From an uncultured Ruminococcus sp. (lineage in GTDB: Bacteria > Bacillota > Clostridia > Oscillospirales > Ruminococcaceae), in NCBI GenBank assembly GCA_934474025.1, contig CAKSMF010000005.1, positions 1-64,000 on the forward strand: a DNA stretch of 64,000 bases, written 5' to 3'. This document shows positions 9,364 to 18,269 of this stretch, one piece after another. Each line of letters begins with the position of its first letter. Position 1 is the stretch's first letter. The translations under genes were made by a program, and so were the position numbers. The notes below the pieces were generated by a model. It was not told where the DNA came from. It did not search any database and saw nothing but the letters and a program-made list of their open reading frames with translations.

Positions 9364-10224
9364 ATGAAAAAAATTTTTATAATATTGCTGACTTTAACGG
9401 CACTTTGCAGTTGCGGAAAAAAGGAAAACCAAGACAGCAATAAAAATAATGCTGACTTTTCAACAGTTGAACAGGAAAGTGTTGAAAACTTGTCTACTGA
9501 AACTTCATTATCTGTTACAGAAGTTTCAGAAACTTATACAACAACAGTATCAGAAACTATTGAAAATACTTCTGCTACTTCTGTTACAACTGTTCAGACA
9601 TCTCAGACTGTCACAACAAGCACTATTGCGGATACCATTGTTATAAATTCTGATGAATTACAGCCTGACCCATTGGGAGACGGTTCATTTTCCTATGATT
9701 CAAATGGTGCTGTACAGTTTGAAAGCGAACCGGATATGTCCAACGACAGACTTTTAATTTCAGTAGCTCAGGCATTGTTTGAATCAGCTTGCCATACTCA
9801 ATGGGATTTTACAGTAGGCTGTCCTTATGAAATCGATGTAAATTCAACTGTTCAAAACGGTTTCGGGTGGAATTACTATAAAATTACTGACGAAAATATA
9901 AAAAGTCTTTCTGATGTTGAAAACGACTATTATAAAGTTTTCAGTGAACGTTATCCTAATGAAGATTTAAGTATGTTGTATCTTGAATATGAAGGAAATG
10001 TTTATGCACTTAATGGTCAGCGTGAAATGAATATATACTATTCAGTGTCAAGAGTAAAAAGTATTCAGTCACGCACTGATGATGAAATTTTTTTCACTGT
10101 GGAAAACTTATTTGAGGGTACTGACAAAAACCCTAATGAAGATTATTCTGAAGAAGATACATTTTCTGTTGTAATATCTCCTGACGGTACATGGAAAGTC
10201 GGAAAATTTACACTTCCATACTAA
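9364..10224 (+). CDS. Lipoprotein with Ser/Thr-rich linker
   Basis: A secreted lipoprotein of 286 residues, function unknown. It has a lipobox (TALCSC, Cys near 18), then a Thr/Ser/Val/Glu-rich low-complexity stretch to about residue 95, likely a flexible spacer across the wall, then a globular domain with several Trp and Tyr (WDFTVGCPYEIDVN, FGWNYYKI). The frame is open upstream to 9316, but ATG 9364 gives the signal peptide directly and has GAGGAA upstream. It begins just after rnr. Three other lipoproteins in the window share this plan (a Cys-anchored, Glu/Ser-rich spacer and a small domain). Confidence 0.75.
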   Translation: MKKIFIILLTLTALCSCGKKENQDSNKNNADFSTVEQESVENLSTETSLSVTEVSETYTTTVSETIENTSATSVTTVQTSQTVTTSTIADTIVINSDELQPDPLGDGSFSYDSNGAVQFESEPDMSNDRLLISVAQALFESACHTQWDFTVGCPYEIDVNSTVQNGFGWNYYKITDENIKSLSDVENDYYKVFSERYPNEDLSMLYLEYEGNVYALNGQREMNIYYSVSRVKSIQSRTDDEIFFTVENLFEGTDKNPNEDYSEEDTFSVVISPDGTWKVGKFTLPY

Positions 10225-10257
10225 TGTTAAATTCTTGTTAAGTTTATTTCAATTCTA

Positions 10258-10285
10258 TTGACTATTTTTTTATTTAAGTTATAAT
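10258..10285 (+). promoter_or_regulatory. SigA-type promoter for the Na/Pi cotransporter
   Basis: TTGACT (10258-10263) and TATAAT (10280-10285) are separated by 16 bp. Confidence 0.7.
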
Positions 10286-10347
10286 TATATTAAGAAATAG
10301 AAACAAGGGGATTTACTTAAAAAAAAAGTTTAATTAAGGAGAATTTT

Positions 10348-12153
10348 ATGGAAGAATTTTCGATTTTCAACATCTTCACCATGCTTGGTGGACTTGCTTT
10401 TTTTCTGTATGGAATGAATGTAATGTCCACAGGTCTTGAAAAACTTACGGGTGGTAAACTTGAAGTAGCTCTCAAAAAAATGACGTCAAACAAACTTAAA
10501 GGTATTTTGCTTGGTACAGGCGTAACAATTGCCATACAATCATCATCAGCAGTTACAGTAATGCTTGTTGGTTTTGTCAATTCGGGACTTATGACTCTTG
10601 AACAAACTGTAGGTGTCTGTTTTGGTTCTAATATTGGTACAACATTTACAACATGGATTCTTTGTCTTGGCGATATACAAACATCAGGAGCAAGTGGTAT
10701 ATTTAAATTTATTCTGAAAATGCTTAAACCTGAATCGTTTTCACCGCTTATAGCACTTGTCGGAATAATAATGATAATGGCTTGCAAGAAAAATAAGCAC
10801 AAGGATATAGGACGTATTTTTGTGGGATTTGCTATACTTATGACAGGTATGACACTTATGTCTGAATCAGTAAATCCGCTTGCACAGTCAGAAGAATTTA
10901 AAAGAGTGCTTACAGCATTTAAGAATCCTATTTTAGGCGTAATTGTTGGAACAGGATTTACCGGAATAATTCAGAGTTCAGCGGGTGCTATCGGTATTCT
11001 TATGGCGTTTTCAAAATCAGGGGCTCTTACTTTCGGAATGGCATTACCTATTATAATGGGTTGTAATATAGGCACTTGTGTTACTGCATTGCTTTCCACA
11101 GTGGGAGTAAGCAAGGACGCTAAAAGAGTTGCATGGACTCATTTGCTTATAAAAATAATTGGTACATTGATACTTCTTACTGCAACTTTAACAGTAAAAG
11201 CAATTATTCACCCTGCAATACTTGATAAAAATGTTGGTTATGTTGGAATAGCTACAATGCATACAATATTCAATGTTACAACAACATTGATTTGTTTGCC
11301 GTTTACAAAATATCTTGTTAAATTGTCACATATAGTAGTACGTGACGGAAAAGAAGCACCAGTTGATTCAAAAAGAACTCTTAAAGGACTTGATGAAAGA
11401 CTTCTTAAAACTCCGAGTGTAGCAGTACAGGCTTGTCAGACAGCTACTGTAGAAATGGCTGACCTTACTAAAGAAACTATTAAATATGCACTTAATGTAA
11501 TTCTGAAATATGATGATGATTATGCTGAAAACGTAATTGTAAACGAAGATATTATTGACGGTTTTGAGGACGCTATAAATGGTTATCTTATTAAAATTTC
11601 CAGAAGCAGTGTTACAGGAAGTGACAGCCGTATGGTTTCAAAGATGATGCACTGTATAGGTAACTTTGAAAGAATTTCAGACCACGCTTTGAATCTCGTT
11701 GAATCAGCAAAAGAAATGCAGGAAAAGAAAATAAATTTTTCTGATGAGTGTATGCATGAATTGAAAATTATTACTGATGCAGTCAATGAAAATATCGAAC
11801 GTGCTTTTGAAGCATATAATATTAATGATTTGCAGACTGCCCATAAAGTTGAACCCCTTGAAGAAGTTATTGACAATCTCAGCATTGAACTGAAAAACCG
11901 TCATATAAGACGTTTACAAAATGATGAATGTACAGTTGAACTGGGATATATTTTTCAGGATATCCTTACAAATCTTGAAAGAATTTCCGACCACTGTTCA
12001 AATATAGCTTGTATTCTTATTCAGACAGACGAAAAAACAAGTTTTCATTCTTATCTCGCAGATGTTAAAGAAAATGATGCTAATTTCCATGAAGAATACA
12101 ATGAATATGCTGAAGCTTATTTTTCACGTCTCAGCAATGCTAATGTCAAATAA
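10348..12153 (+). CDS. Na+/phosphate cotransporter with C-terminal PhoU domain
   Basis: Imports (or exports) phosphate coupled to sodium. The 601 residues contain two inverted Na/Pi repeats, recognised by the signature pair QSSSAVTVML near residue 67 and QSSAGAIGIL near 208, spread over about eight membrane segments in the first ~330 residues. A helical PhoU-like domain follows from about 370 to 570 (FERISDHALNL and LERISDHCSNI are the metal-binding PhoU repeats). This NptA/YjbB-type fusion is common in Firmicutes. It has its own promoter, GGAG before the ATG and a bidirectional terminator. Confidence 0.93.
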   Translation: MEEFSIFNIFTMLGGLAFFLYGMNVMSTGLEKLTGGKLEVALKKMTSNKLKGILLGTGVTIAIQSSSAVTVMLVGFVNSGLMTLEQTVGVCFGSNIGTTFTTWILCLGDIQTSGASGIFKFILKMLKPESFSPLIALVGIIMIMACKKNKHKDIGRIFVGFAILMTGMTLMSESVNPLAQSEEFKRVLTAFKNPILGVIVGTGFTGIIQSSAGAIGILMAFSKSGALTFGMALPIIMGCNIGTCVTALLSTVGVSKDAKRVAWTHLLIKIIGTLILLTATLTVKAIIHPAILDKNVGYVGIATMHTIFNVTTTLICLPFTKYLVKLSHIVVRDGKEAPVDSKRTLKGLDERLLKTPSVAVQACQTATVEMADLTKETIKYALNVILKYDDDYAENVIVNEDIIDGFEDAINGYLIKISRSSVTGSDSRMVSKMMHCIGNFERISDHALNLVESAKEMQEKKINFSDECMHELKIITDAVNENIERAFEAYNINDLQTAHKVEPLEEVIDNLSIELKNRHIRRLQNDECTVELGYIFQDILTNLERISDHCSNIACILIQTDEKTSFHSYLADVKENDANFHEEYNEYAEAYFSRLSNANVK

Positions 12154-12160
12154 AAAAAGA

Positions 12161-12196
12161 AATTCCCTCATTACAGAATGAGGGAACTTTTTTTTA
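12161..12196. terminator. Bidirectional terminator between the Na/Pi gene and glmM
   Basis: The stem AATTCCCTCATT / AATGAGGGAACTT has T-runs on both strands (TTTTTTTT on +, TTTCTTTTTTT on -). It serves the two convergent genes. Confidence 0.85.
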
Positions 12197-12200
12197 TTTT

Positions 12201-13586
12201 TTAAAGAACATGATTTTTAATTTTTAAAACTTCAATAATATCATTTACATATTTTTTACAAGTTTCTTCATCACTTGCTTCAGCCATAACACGAACAAGA
12301 GGTTCTGTACCACTTTCACGAACGAGTATTCTTCCGGAATCGCCGAGGGATTTTCCAGCCTTTTCGATAGCCTCTAAAACGTCTTTGTCGTTCATTGCTT
12401 CCGATTTGTTTTTAACACGGACGTTTTCGAGAACCTGTGGATACACTTTTAAAGGTTCAGCGAGTTCACTTAATTTTTTCTCTGTTGACATTATAACCTG
12501 CATCATTTTAAGACTTGTAAGAATGCCGTCGCCTGTTGAAGCGTATTTTGAAAATATTATATGTCCGGACTGTTCACCGCCAAGACAGCAATTGTTTTCT
12601 TTCATGTATTGATAAACGTATTTGTCGCCAACGGCAGTTTTAGCATAATTTATTCCTGCTTCGTCGAAAGCTTTAAAGAGTCCGAAATTTGACATCACAG
12701 TAGTAACAACAGTATTGTTTATAAGTTTACCACGTTTTTTCATGTACTTTCCGTATATATAAAGAATGTGGTCACCAGTTATAACATTTCCCTTGTCGTC
12801 AACGCACAAACAGCGGTCAGCATCTCCGTCAAATGCAAATCCGGCATCAAGACCTTTTTCAACAACGAATTTCTGTAACACTTCGATATGAGTAGAACCA
12901 GCATTGTCATTAATGTTAATGCCATTAGGTTCAGCATTTATAACGTATGTAGTAGCACCGAGAGCGTCAAAAACAGCCTTTGCAATGTTCCATGAAGAAC
13001 CATTTGCACAGTCAAGACCGATTTTCATTCCTCTGAAAGAGTACACGCCAAGTGAAATAAGATAACCGATATATCTGTTTCTTCCGGAAACGTAATCTAC
13101 AGAACGTCCTATTTTGTCGTTTTTAGCGTAGGGAATTTCTTTCATTTCCTGACCGTTAAAAACAAGGTTTCCGTCTAAATAGCTTTCGATAAGGTCAATA
13201 ACATTATCTTCCATTTTTTCGCCGTTGTTATTGATAAGTTTTATGCCGTTGTCGTGGTAGGGATTATGGCTTGCAGAAATCATAATGCCACAGTCAAAGT
13301 CATCAACTCTTGCTATATATGCAACAGATGGTGTAGTAGTTACATGAAGCAGATAAGCATCTGCACCGGAAGCTGTGAGACCACCTACTAAAGAATATTC
13401 AAACATATAGCTTGAACGTCTTGTATCTTTTCCTATAATGATTTTTGCCGGTGAATCATCACCATTTTGTTTTTTGATTTCATTGTAGTACCAGCCAAGA
13501 AAACGACCAACTTTAAAGGCGTGGTCAGCAGTAAGGTTTTCATTAGCAGTACCTCTGAAACCGTCTGTACCGAAATATTTACCCAT
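12201..13586 (-). CDS. glmM: Phosphoglucosamine mutase
   Basis: Converts glucosamine-6-phosphate to glucosamine-1-phosphate on the way to UDP-GlcNAc and peptidoglycan. The 461 residues carry the active-site serine loop ISASHNP (Ser106), the Mg-binding FDGDADRC, the sugar loop GGEQSGH and the phosphate loop RESGTEPLVRVM. The frame is open 29 codons further upstream, but the family N-terminus MGKYFGTDGFRG and an AAGGAG 9 nt before it fix the start at 13586. A hairpin with a GCGTTTTT tail at 13625-13670 separates it from the gene upstream. Confidence 0.95.
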   Translation of the reverse strand: MGKYFGTDGFRGTANENLTADHAFKVGRFLGWYYNEIKKQNGDDSPAKIIIGKDTRRSSYMFEYSLVGGLTASGADAYLLHVTTTPSVAYIARVDDFDCGIMISASHNPYHDNGIKLINNNGEKMEDNVIDLIESYLDGNLVFNGQEMKEIPYAKNDKIGRSVDYVSGRNRYIGYLISLGVYSFRGMKIGLDCANGSSWNIAKAVFDALGATTYVINAEPNGININDNAGSTHIEVLQKFVVEKGLDAGFAFDGDADRCLCVDDKGNVITGDHILYIYGKYMKKRGKLINNTVVTTVMSNFGLFKAFDEAGINYAKTAVGDKYVYQYMKENNCCLGGEQSGHIIFSKYASTGDGILTSLKMMQVIMSTEKKLSELAEPLKVYPQVLENVRVKNKSEAMNDKDVLEAIEKAGKSLGDSGRILVRESGTEPLVRVMAEASDEETCKKYVNDIIEVLKIKNHVL

Positions 13587-13682
13587 AAAATAAAACTCCT
13601 TATAAAAAATATATATTATATTATATGTCAATACATAACGAAAAACGCCTTCCATTACTGAAAAGCGTTTCATGATAGCATA

Positions 13683-14216
13683 TCACCGGAGAACGACTCC
13701 ACCCCACGCAGCACTTACTTTATTGTATATCTGGGACATTATCTTATTACGGCGACGCTTATAAAAAGTAGTCACTCCGAAATAGATTATTACTGAAAAA
13801 CAAACAGCCCCGATAAGAAGTTGCCACCATGCTATTTTACCAATTATCATAGTTACTACAAGTATAATCAATGCAACAGCAATACCTATAATAATCGGAA
13901 TACCACCCGAAGCCATGAATGAAGTATCGCAAACCTTTATGTATTGTTTAATATCTGATGGAGTAAGGTTGTCCTGATAACGAGCCACAAAATTATCATG
14001 GCTTGCCCATTTTGAGAACTGTTTTATATCAGCGAATTTACATGAATAGTCCTCACCTGTTTTAGTAACACGATATTTAACGGTTACGCCGTCACTTTCA
14101 GTCTGAGTGCTCATAATGTGAATGACTGTACCGGCTGCCGCTTGATTCTTGAGACTTTTTGTTATAAGGTATTTCTGGTCAACGGCATCTTCAATATTAT
14201 TGAGCAGTAGTCTCAT
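13683..14216 (-). CDS. Membrane protein of unknown function
   Basis: A 177-residue protein not recognised. The N-terminal ~105 residues are soluble and polar. Two closely spaced membrane segments follow at about 107-128 and 131-150, then a basic tail (FYKRRRNKIMSQIYNK). It ends 96 nt before glmM, with a hairpin between. The start has a strong GGAGGAG 6 nt upstream. It is preceded by ~680 nt without a gene that can form a large folded RNA on the same strand, so its expression may depend on a structured leader. Confidence 0.6.
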   Translation of the reverse strand: MRLLLNNIEDAVDQKYLITKSLKNQAAAGTVIHIMSTQTESDGVTVKYRVTKTGEDYSCKFADIKQFSKWASHDNFVARYQDNLTPSDIKQYIKVCDTSFMASGGIPIIIGIAVALIILVVTMIIGKIAWWQLLIGAVCFSVIIYFGVTTFYKRRRNKIMSQIYNKVSAAWGGVVLR

Positions 14217-14257
14217 AAAAAAGCTCCTCCTTTTAGTATAAGAAATTTAATACAGCT

Positions 14258-14456
14258 AAACTGACATATTCCTGCCGGTATGGGCAGAAACTTTCCGCAT
14301 AAAGAATATTAGCAGACTAACCCCGTGTGTCTCACGGTTAAGATAGATTTAATGTTACTGCAAACTGATTCAGAGAAGATAATATTAAAATTCCTTATCA
14401 TTATTTATGATTAACTGCCGAGCCGTTAAAATCATATATTGCATTATGTTCAGTTT
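14258..14456 (-). ncRNA. Candidate structured RNA or long leader (class not recognised)
   Basis: On the minus strand a closing helix can form between AAACTGAACATA (14456-14445) and TATGTCAGTTT (14268-14258), with one bulged base, enclosing ~176 nt. Inside are further stems: ATGATTTTAAC with GTTAATCAT (14435-14407), TAACCGTG with CACGG..TTA (14340-14318), and CTGCC with GGCAG (14287-14272). It ends ~42 nt before the start codon of the 13683-14216 gene, like a riboswitch or leader. I compared it by eye with T-box, cobalamin, TPP, FMN, SAM, lysine, glycine, M-box, c-di-GMP, c-di-AMP, 6S, SRP and RNase P motifs and found no match. The strand is inferred from the downstream gene. Confidence 0.4.
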
Positions 14457-14691
14457 GTTAACCTATAAAATAAAAATATGAATCATATTCATTATAAAAA
14501 GCAGAAAAACTTCTGCCAAAGTAAGATAAAGAATCATGTTTATTTACATACAAAATAATAATTATTCCCCATGCTATTTAATAATAACATATTTTTCAGA
14601 AAATTGCAAGAGCATTTTCAAATCTTCCTTAAAAATAAAAGATATATTAAGTAGAAGTTTAGAGCGTAATAAAGGTAAAAAATTATAGATT

Positions 14692-14729
14692 TTGCACAAG
14701 TCCAAATTTTTTTAACAAAATTTGTGCAA
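14692..14729. repeat. Inverted repeat with 8-bp arms
   Basis: TTGCACAA (14692-14699) and TTGTGCAA (14722-14729) are perfect complements 22 bp apart, with further AAATTTT/AAAATTT pairing inside. No T-run follows. It could be a protein-binding site or a weak hairpin. Confidence 0.4.
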
Positions 14730-14894
14730 TTTAACGAAATGTAATTATACATAATAATTATATTTTCTGTATATGCTAAACTTAGTAAGCATAAACTAAC
14801 ACTATATAGCGGTTTCATAAGGGTAACATACACTCATTTTATTGAAATGATAGGTTATAATATATAATGTATTATGAAACAGGGGTGAAGTGTT

Positions 14895-15338
14895 ATTAAA
14901 ACAGTTGAAATATTTACAGACGGTGCTTGCAGTGGTAATCCGGGAGCAGGTGGCTATGGTGTTGTGTTACGTTATGGCAATCATGAAAAGGAGCTTTCCG
15001 GAGGTGAAAGCAATACAACCAACAACAGAATGGAACTTATGGGTGTTATTGCCGGTCTGTCAGCATTGAAAGAGCCTTGCAAAGTGATTCTTACAACTGA
15101 CAGTAAATATGTTGTTGATAGTATCACAAAAGGCTGGGTTTATAACTGGCAGAAAAAAAACTGGATTAAATCCGATAAAAAACCCGCTCTTAATGTTGAT
15201 TTATGGAAACAGCTATTATTATTACTGGACAAGCATGAAGTAACTTTTAACTGGGTAAAAGGTCATGCAGGTCATCCCGAAAATGAACGCTGTGACAGAT
15301 TGGCTGTTAAACAACGTGATATATATTCGTTAAAGTAA
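14895..15338 (+). CDS. rnhA: Ribonuclease HI, apparent ATT start codon
   Basis: Removes RNA from RNA-DNA hybrids. The 147-residue product KTVEIFTDGACSGNPGAGG... has all catalytic acids: Asp in FTDGACSG, Glu in RMELMG, Asp in TTDSKYV, and the His/Asp of GHAGHPENERCD. The first canonical in-frame start, GTG 14964, would delete the first catalytic Asp. Upstream of it the frame is open only back to a TGA at 14886-14888, leaving AGT, GTT and ATT as possible first codons. ATT at 14895 gives the exact family N-terminus and lies 6 nt after the Shine-Dalgarno GGGGTGA. A one-base frameshift in the AAAA run, with a GTG start at 14890, is the alternative. Confidence 0.85.
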   Translation: MKTVEIFTDGACSGNPGAGGYGVVLRYGNHEKELSGGESNTTNNRMELMGVIAGLSALKEPCKVILTTDSKYVVDSITKGWVYNWQKKNWIKSDKKPALNVDLWKQLLLLLDKHEVTFNWVKGHAGHPENERCDRLAVKQRDIYSLK

Positions 15339-15359
15339 AAAGAAAGGTAATTTTTTTCT

Positions 15360-16550
15360 ATGGAAAAAAGATTTATTTATGCGGATAATGCTGCTACTAC
15401 AGCAGTTTCCGAAAAAGTTCTCAATGCTATGTTGCCACATTTCACAAAGGCTTACGGAAACGCTTCCAGTATATACAAGCTGGGCAGAGATGCACAGAGA
15501 GATATTGAAGAAGCACGTGCAAAAGTTGCAAAAGCTTTAGGAGCAGACCCTAAAGAAATTTTCTTTACAAGCTGTGGTTCTGAGTCAGACAACTGGGCAA
15601 TCAAAGGCGTTGCTGAAAACATGGCTAAAAAAGGTAAAAAACATATCATTACATCAGTATTTGAACATCATGCAGTATTGCATACTTGTGAATACCTTGA
15701 AAAGCATGGTTTTGAAGTAACTTATGTTCCGGTAAGTTCCGATGGCTTTGTAAATCCAGAGGATATAAAGAATGCAATCCGTCCTGATACTGCACTTGTT
15801 ACAATAATGTATGCAAATAATGAAATAGGTACAATTCAGCCTATTGAAGAAATTGCAAAAATATGCAAGGAAAAGAAAGTTATTTTTCATACAGATGCTG
15901 TACAGGCAGTAGGACATATTGACATTGATGTAAAAAAACAAGGTATAGATATGCTTTCACTTTCAGGACATAAAATTCATGCTCAAAAGGGCATAGGAGC
16001 TTTGTATGTTCGTAAAGGAATAGTTCTTCCTAACCTCATTCATGGTGGCGGTCAGGAACGTGGCAAGCGTGCAGGTACAGAAAATGTTCCGGCAATAGTA
16101 GGTCTTGGAGTTGCTATTGAAGAGGCTACTAAAAATATTTCCGAAAAAAACAGTAAAATTCTTCCGAGAAGAAACAAACTTATTGACGGTATTCTGAAAC
16201 TTCCATATACACGTCTTAACGGTGACAGAGAAAAGAGACTCCCTGGAAATCTCAATATTTCAATTGAGGGAATAGAGGGTGAATCACTTTTGCTTATGCT
16301 TGATATGAATGGCATATGTGCGTCATCAGGTTCAGCGTGTACATCTGGTTCACTTGACCCATCACACGTATTGTTGGCTATCGGCTTGAAGCATGAAGTA
16401 GCACACGGTTCTCTCAGACTTTCCATTGAAGATGACGTTACAGACGAGGACGTTGACTATATTCTGGAAGTTATTCCGAAAGTAGTTGAAAGACTTCGTT
16501 CAATGTCACCTGTATGGGAAAAGATGATGAAGGGCGAAAACTATAAATAA
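15360..16550 (+). CDS. iscS: Cysteine desulfurase (NifS/IscS family)
   Basis: A PLP enzyme that takes sulfur from cysteine and passes it as a persulfide to the Fe-S scaffold. The 396 residues begin with YADNAATTAVS and show the stacking His in EHHAVLHT, the PLP lysine in SGHKIHAQKG, and the catalytic cysteine loop SSGSACTSGSLDPSH. The longer active-site loop is that of class I (NifS/IscS). It lies 21 nt after rnhA and 20 nt before the iscU-type scaffold gene, the usual minimal NifS-NifU pair of Clostridia. No IscR regulator is present in the window. Confidence 0.95.
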   Translation: MEKRFIYADNAATTAVSEKVLNAMLPHFTKAYGNASSIYKLGRDAQRDIEEARAKVAKALGADPKEIFFTSCGSESDNWAIKGVAENMAKKGKKHIITSVFEHHAVLHTCEYLEKHGFEVTYVPVSSDGFVNPEDIKNAIRPDTALVTIMYANNEIGTIQPIEEIAKICKEKKVIFHTDAVQAVGHIDIDVKKQGIDMLSLSGHKIHAQKGIGALYVRKGIVLPNLIHGGGQERGKRAGTENVPAIVGLGVAIEEATKNISEKNSKILPRRNKLIDGILKLPYTRLNGDREKRLPGNLNISIEGIEGESLLLMLDMNGICASSGSACTSGSLDPSHVLLAIGLKHEVAHGSLRLSIEDDVTDEDVDYILEVIPKVVERLRSMSPVWEKMMKGENYK

Positions 16551-16570
16551 TATAAAGGAGATATTTTATT

Positions 16571-16987
16571 ATGATGTACAGTGAAAAGGTTCTTGACCAT
16601 TTTTCAAATCCAAGAAACGTAGGCGAAATTGAAGACGCTGACGGTGTAGGTGAAATCGGTAATGCAAAATGCGGTGACATTATGAAAATGTACCTCAAAA
16701 TTGATGACGGCATTATTACTGATGCTAAATTTAAAACTTTCGGTTGCGGTGCAGCTGTTGCAACATCTTCAATGGCTACTGAACTTATCAAGGGCAAATC
16801 AATTAATGATGCTCTTAAGCTTACAAACGATGCTGTTGTTGAAGCTCTTGATGGTCTGCCGGCTGTAAAAATACATTGTTCTGTTTTAGCTGAACAGGCA
16901 GTACGTTCTGCACTTGCCGACTACTATACAAAGCAGGGAATAGACCCACTTCCGATAGTTGGCGAAATCAAAGAACCTGAAGAATAA
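16571..16987 (+). CDS. iscU: Iron-sulfur cluster scaffold (NifU N-terminal domain, IscU-like)
   Basis: The scaffold on which Fe-S clusters are built with sulfur from the preceding desulfurase. The 138 residues begin MYSEKVLDHFSNPRNVGEI and keep the three cluster cysteines (NAKCGD, TFGCGAA, IHCSVLAE) and the Asp after the first. It is slightly longer than IscU, with a C-terminal DPLPIVGE extension typical of clostridial versions. ATG-ATG at the start follows AAGGAGAT. A terminator follows. Confidence 0.95.
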   Translation: MMYSEKVLDHFSNPRNVGEIEDADGVGEIGNAKCGDIMKMYLKIDDGIITDAKFKTFGCGAAVATSSMATELIKGKSINDALKLTNDAVVEALDGLPAVKIHCSVLAEQAVRSALADYYTKQGIDPLPIVGEIKEPEE

Positions 16988-16991
16988 TAAC

Positions 16992-17033
16992 AAAAAAAGT
17001 ACAGGCTTATAAAAAGTCTGTACTTTTTCTTTT
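16992..17033. terminator. Bidirectional terminator after iscU
   Basis: The stem AAAAAGTACAG (16994-17004) / CTGTACTTTTT (17018-17028) has T-rich tails on both strands. It separates iscU from the convergent FeoA-like gene. Confidence 0.85.
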
Positions 17034-17317
17034 TATTGTATTTTTGAATTGGTGGGTATTGGTTTAACTTTTATAAGTGATGTATCTTCTTTTCTAAGAG
17101 CGATAACTGCACCTTTTATAAGATACGCTGAAATTCCATATTTCCTGTAAAGGCATTTAATATATGTTCCCTCAATAAGCCCTAAACTGCTAAGACGATT
17201 ACGCATTTTACCATTGATTAGAATTTTTTCAACCTGTCCTTTCTGGGATTCTCTGAGGGTATCCATTCTTACAATATTTTCCATATATAACCCCGAATAT
17301 ATTTTTAAAAAAGGCAC
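17033..17317 (-). CDS. FeoA-domain protein
   Basis: A small SH3-like FeoA protein, which accompanies or modulates Fe2+ uptake by FeoB. The pattern LRESQKGQVEKI ... RNRLSSLGLIEGTYIKCL ... YLIKGAVIALRKED is that of FeoA, in which a conserved L-x-x-L-G-hydrophobic-x-x-G motif lies mid-domain. No feoB is in the window. The start is uncertain: GTG 17317 has AAGGAG only 2 nt away, while ATG 17284 (83 residues) has a weaker GGGG 7 nt upstream and starts nearer the domain. Its proximity to the Fe-S genes fits an iron theme. Confidence 0.75.
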   Translation of the reverse strand: MPFLKIYSGLYMENIVRMDTLRESQKGQVEKILINGKMRNRLSSLGLIEGTYIKCLYRKYGISAYLIKGAVIALRKEDTSLIKVKPIPTNSKIQ

Positions 17318-17348
17318 TACTCCTTTTATATAATATATGTAAGAAATG

Positions 17349-18269
17349 TTATTCGTGAAACTTGTCTTTGTATATTCCGATTTCTGTGATAATTCCGGAA
17401 CTGTTTCCGGTTATTGTAAGACTGCCTATGCGTTTATTCTGGACTGTTCCGAAAGTTGCCGAATCCGATAAATCTTCACCGTTATAACCACTGTATGTAC
17501 AGAAAAGTTTCTTTCTGCCACGACTTGCGAATTTTGAACGGTATTCAAGGGCTTGCTGAGGATTATATAAAAACTGTTTATCCAGTTCAAAGAACCTGTG
17601 ACGTACAATATTATGTGAAACAACATCATTGTCAGTGAGTTCAAATTCACCGAATTCCCCTTCAAGATTTGACATATGAAAATGACTCATAAGTTTTTTT
17701 TCGGCAGTGGATATGCCTCTTGAAATAATATTGCTGTCTGAATATTCAAATACGGACGGATTTTCAACAGCATTGAACATAATATGATTAGTGTTTCTTA
17801 TGTATGGATAAGTTCCGTGAACCTTGTACGAAATATTTACAATACCGTCCCACATATTCGAGTTATTTTTTATGTAGATGTAACTTTTTGTTGCACTGTC
17901 TTCATGAGTTACATAGGGAAGTGTATAAAAGCTTTCTATTAAATCGTTTATTGAAATGTTTGATTTTAGACCCGTTTCAATTTGATTCTGAATTAAAAGA
18001 GATGTAAAGCTTCTTGATGAAACTGTAATCATTGAACCGTTTACTGAATTTGTAACAGAAATATTGTCAGCAAGTCCATGATGAATTGTTTTGTTGTCTA
18101 TCTTGAAAAAAATTTCGGAAACATTTTCAGGAGTTTGAAGTTCTCCGTAAAATTTTGCTGTAAATGATGTGTATGATTGGTATATATCCTTTTTGAACGT
18201 GAAAGAAAAAATATTATTGAAAGTTATTTCAGAATTATCAGTATTTTTCAGAATGATATTTATATTCAA
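17349..18269 (-). CDS. Putative baseplate hub / late-control-D-like phage protein
   Basis: A 306-residue protein, last in the phage block. The N-terminal half is beta-rich (ITFNNIFSFTFKKD, VSSRSFTSLL), followed by the segment INDLIESFYTLP and a C-terminal stretch GRKKLFCTYSGYNGEDLSDSATF. This layout (early TSFTAKFYG barrel, then an ISSRS-type motif) resembles XkdQ/gpD baseplate hub proteins that cap tail tubes of contractile phages. That assignment rests on overall pattern only. It overlaps the upstream gene by 4 nt. A hub without tube or tape-measure genes is odd. Confidence 0.5.
   Translation of the reverse strand: MNINIILKNTDNSEITFNNIFSFTFKKDIYQSYTSFTAKFYGELQTPENVSEIFFKIDNKTIHHGLADNISVTNSVNGSMITVSSRSFTSLLIQNQIETGLKSNISINDLIESFYTLPYVTHEDSATKSYIYIKNNSNMWDGIVNISYKVHGTYPYIRNTNHIMFNAVENPSVFEYSDSNIISRGISTAEKKLMSHFHMSNLEGEFGEFELTDNDVVSHNIVRHRFFELDKQFLYNPQQALEYRSKFASRGRKKLFCTYSGYNGEDLSDSATFGTVQNKRIGSLTITGNSSGIITEIGIYKDKFHE

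Larger units (their letters stand above)
14217..14894. other. 678-bp intergenic region
   Basis: No coding frame of quality on either strand. It holds a candidate structured RNA (14258-14456), a palindrome ATGAATCATATTCAT (14479-14493), a hairpin GCAGAA/TTCTGC (14501-14516), an inverted repeat with 8-bp arms (14692-14729), and weak promoter-like elements for rnhA around 14842-14868. Confidence 0.7.

Noticed and set aside
14964..15338. RNase H starting at GTG 14964
   Set aside because: It would lose the first catalytic Asp and about 23 conserved residues. The true start must be upstream.
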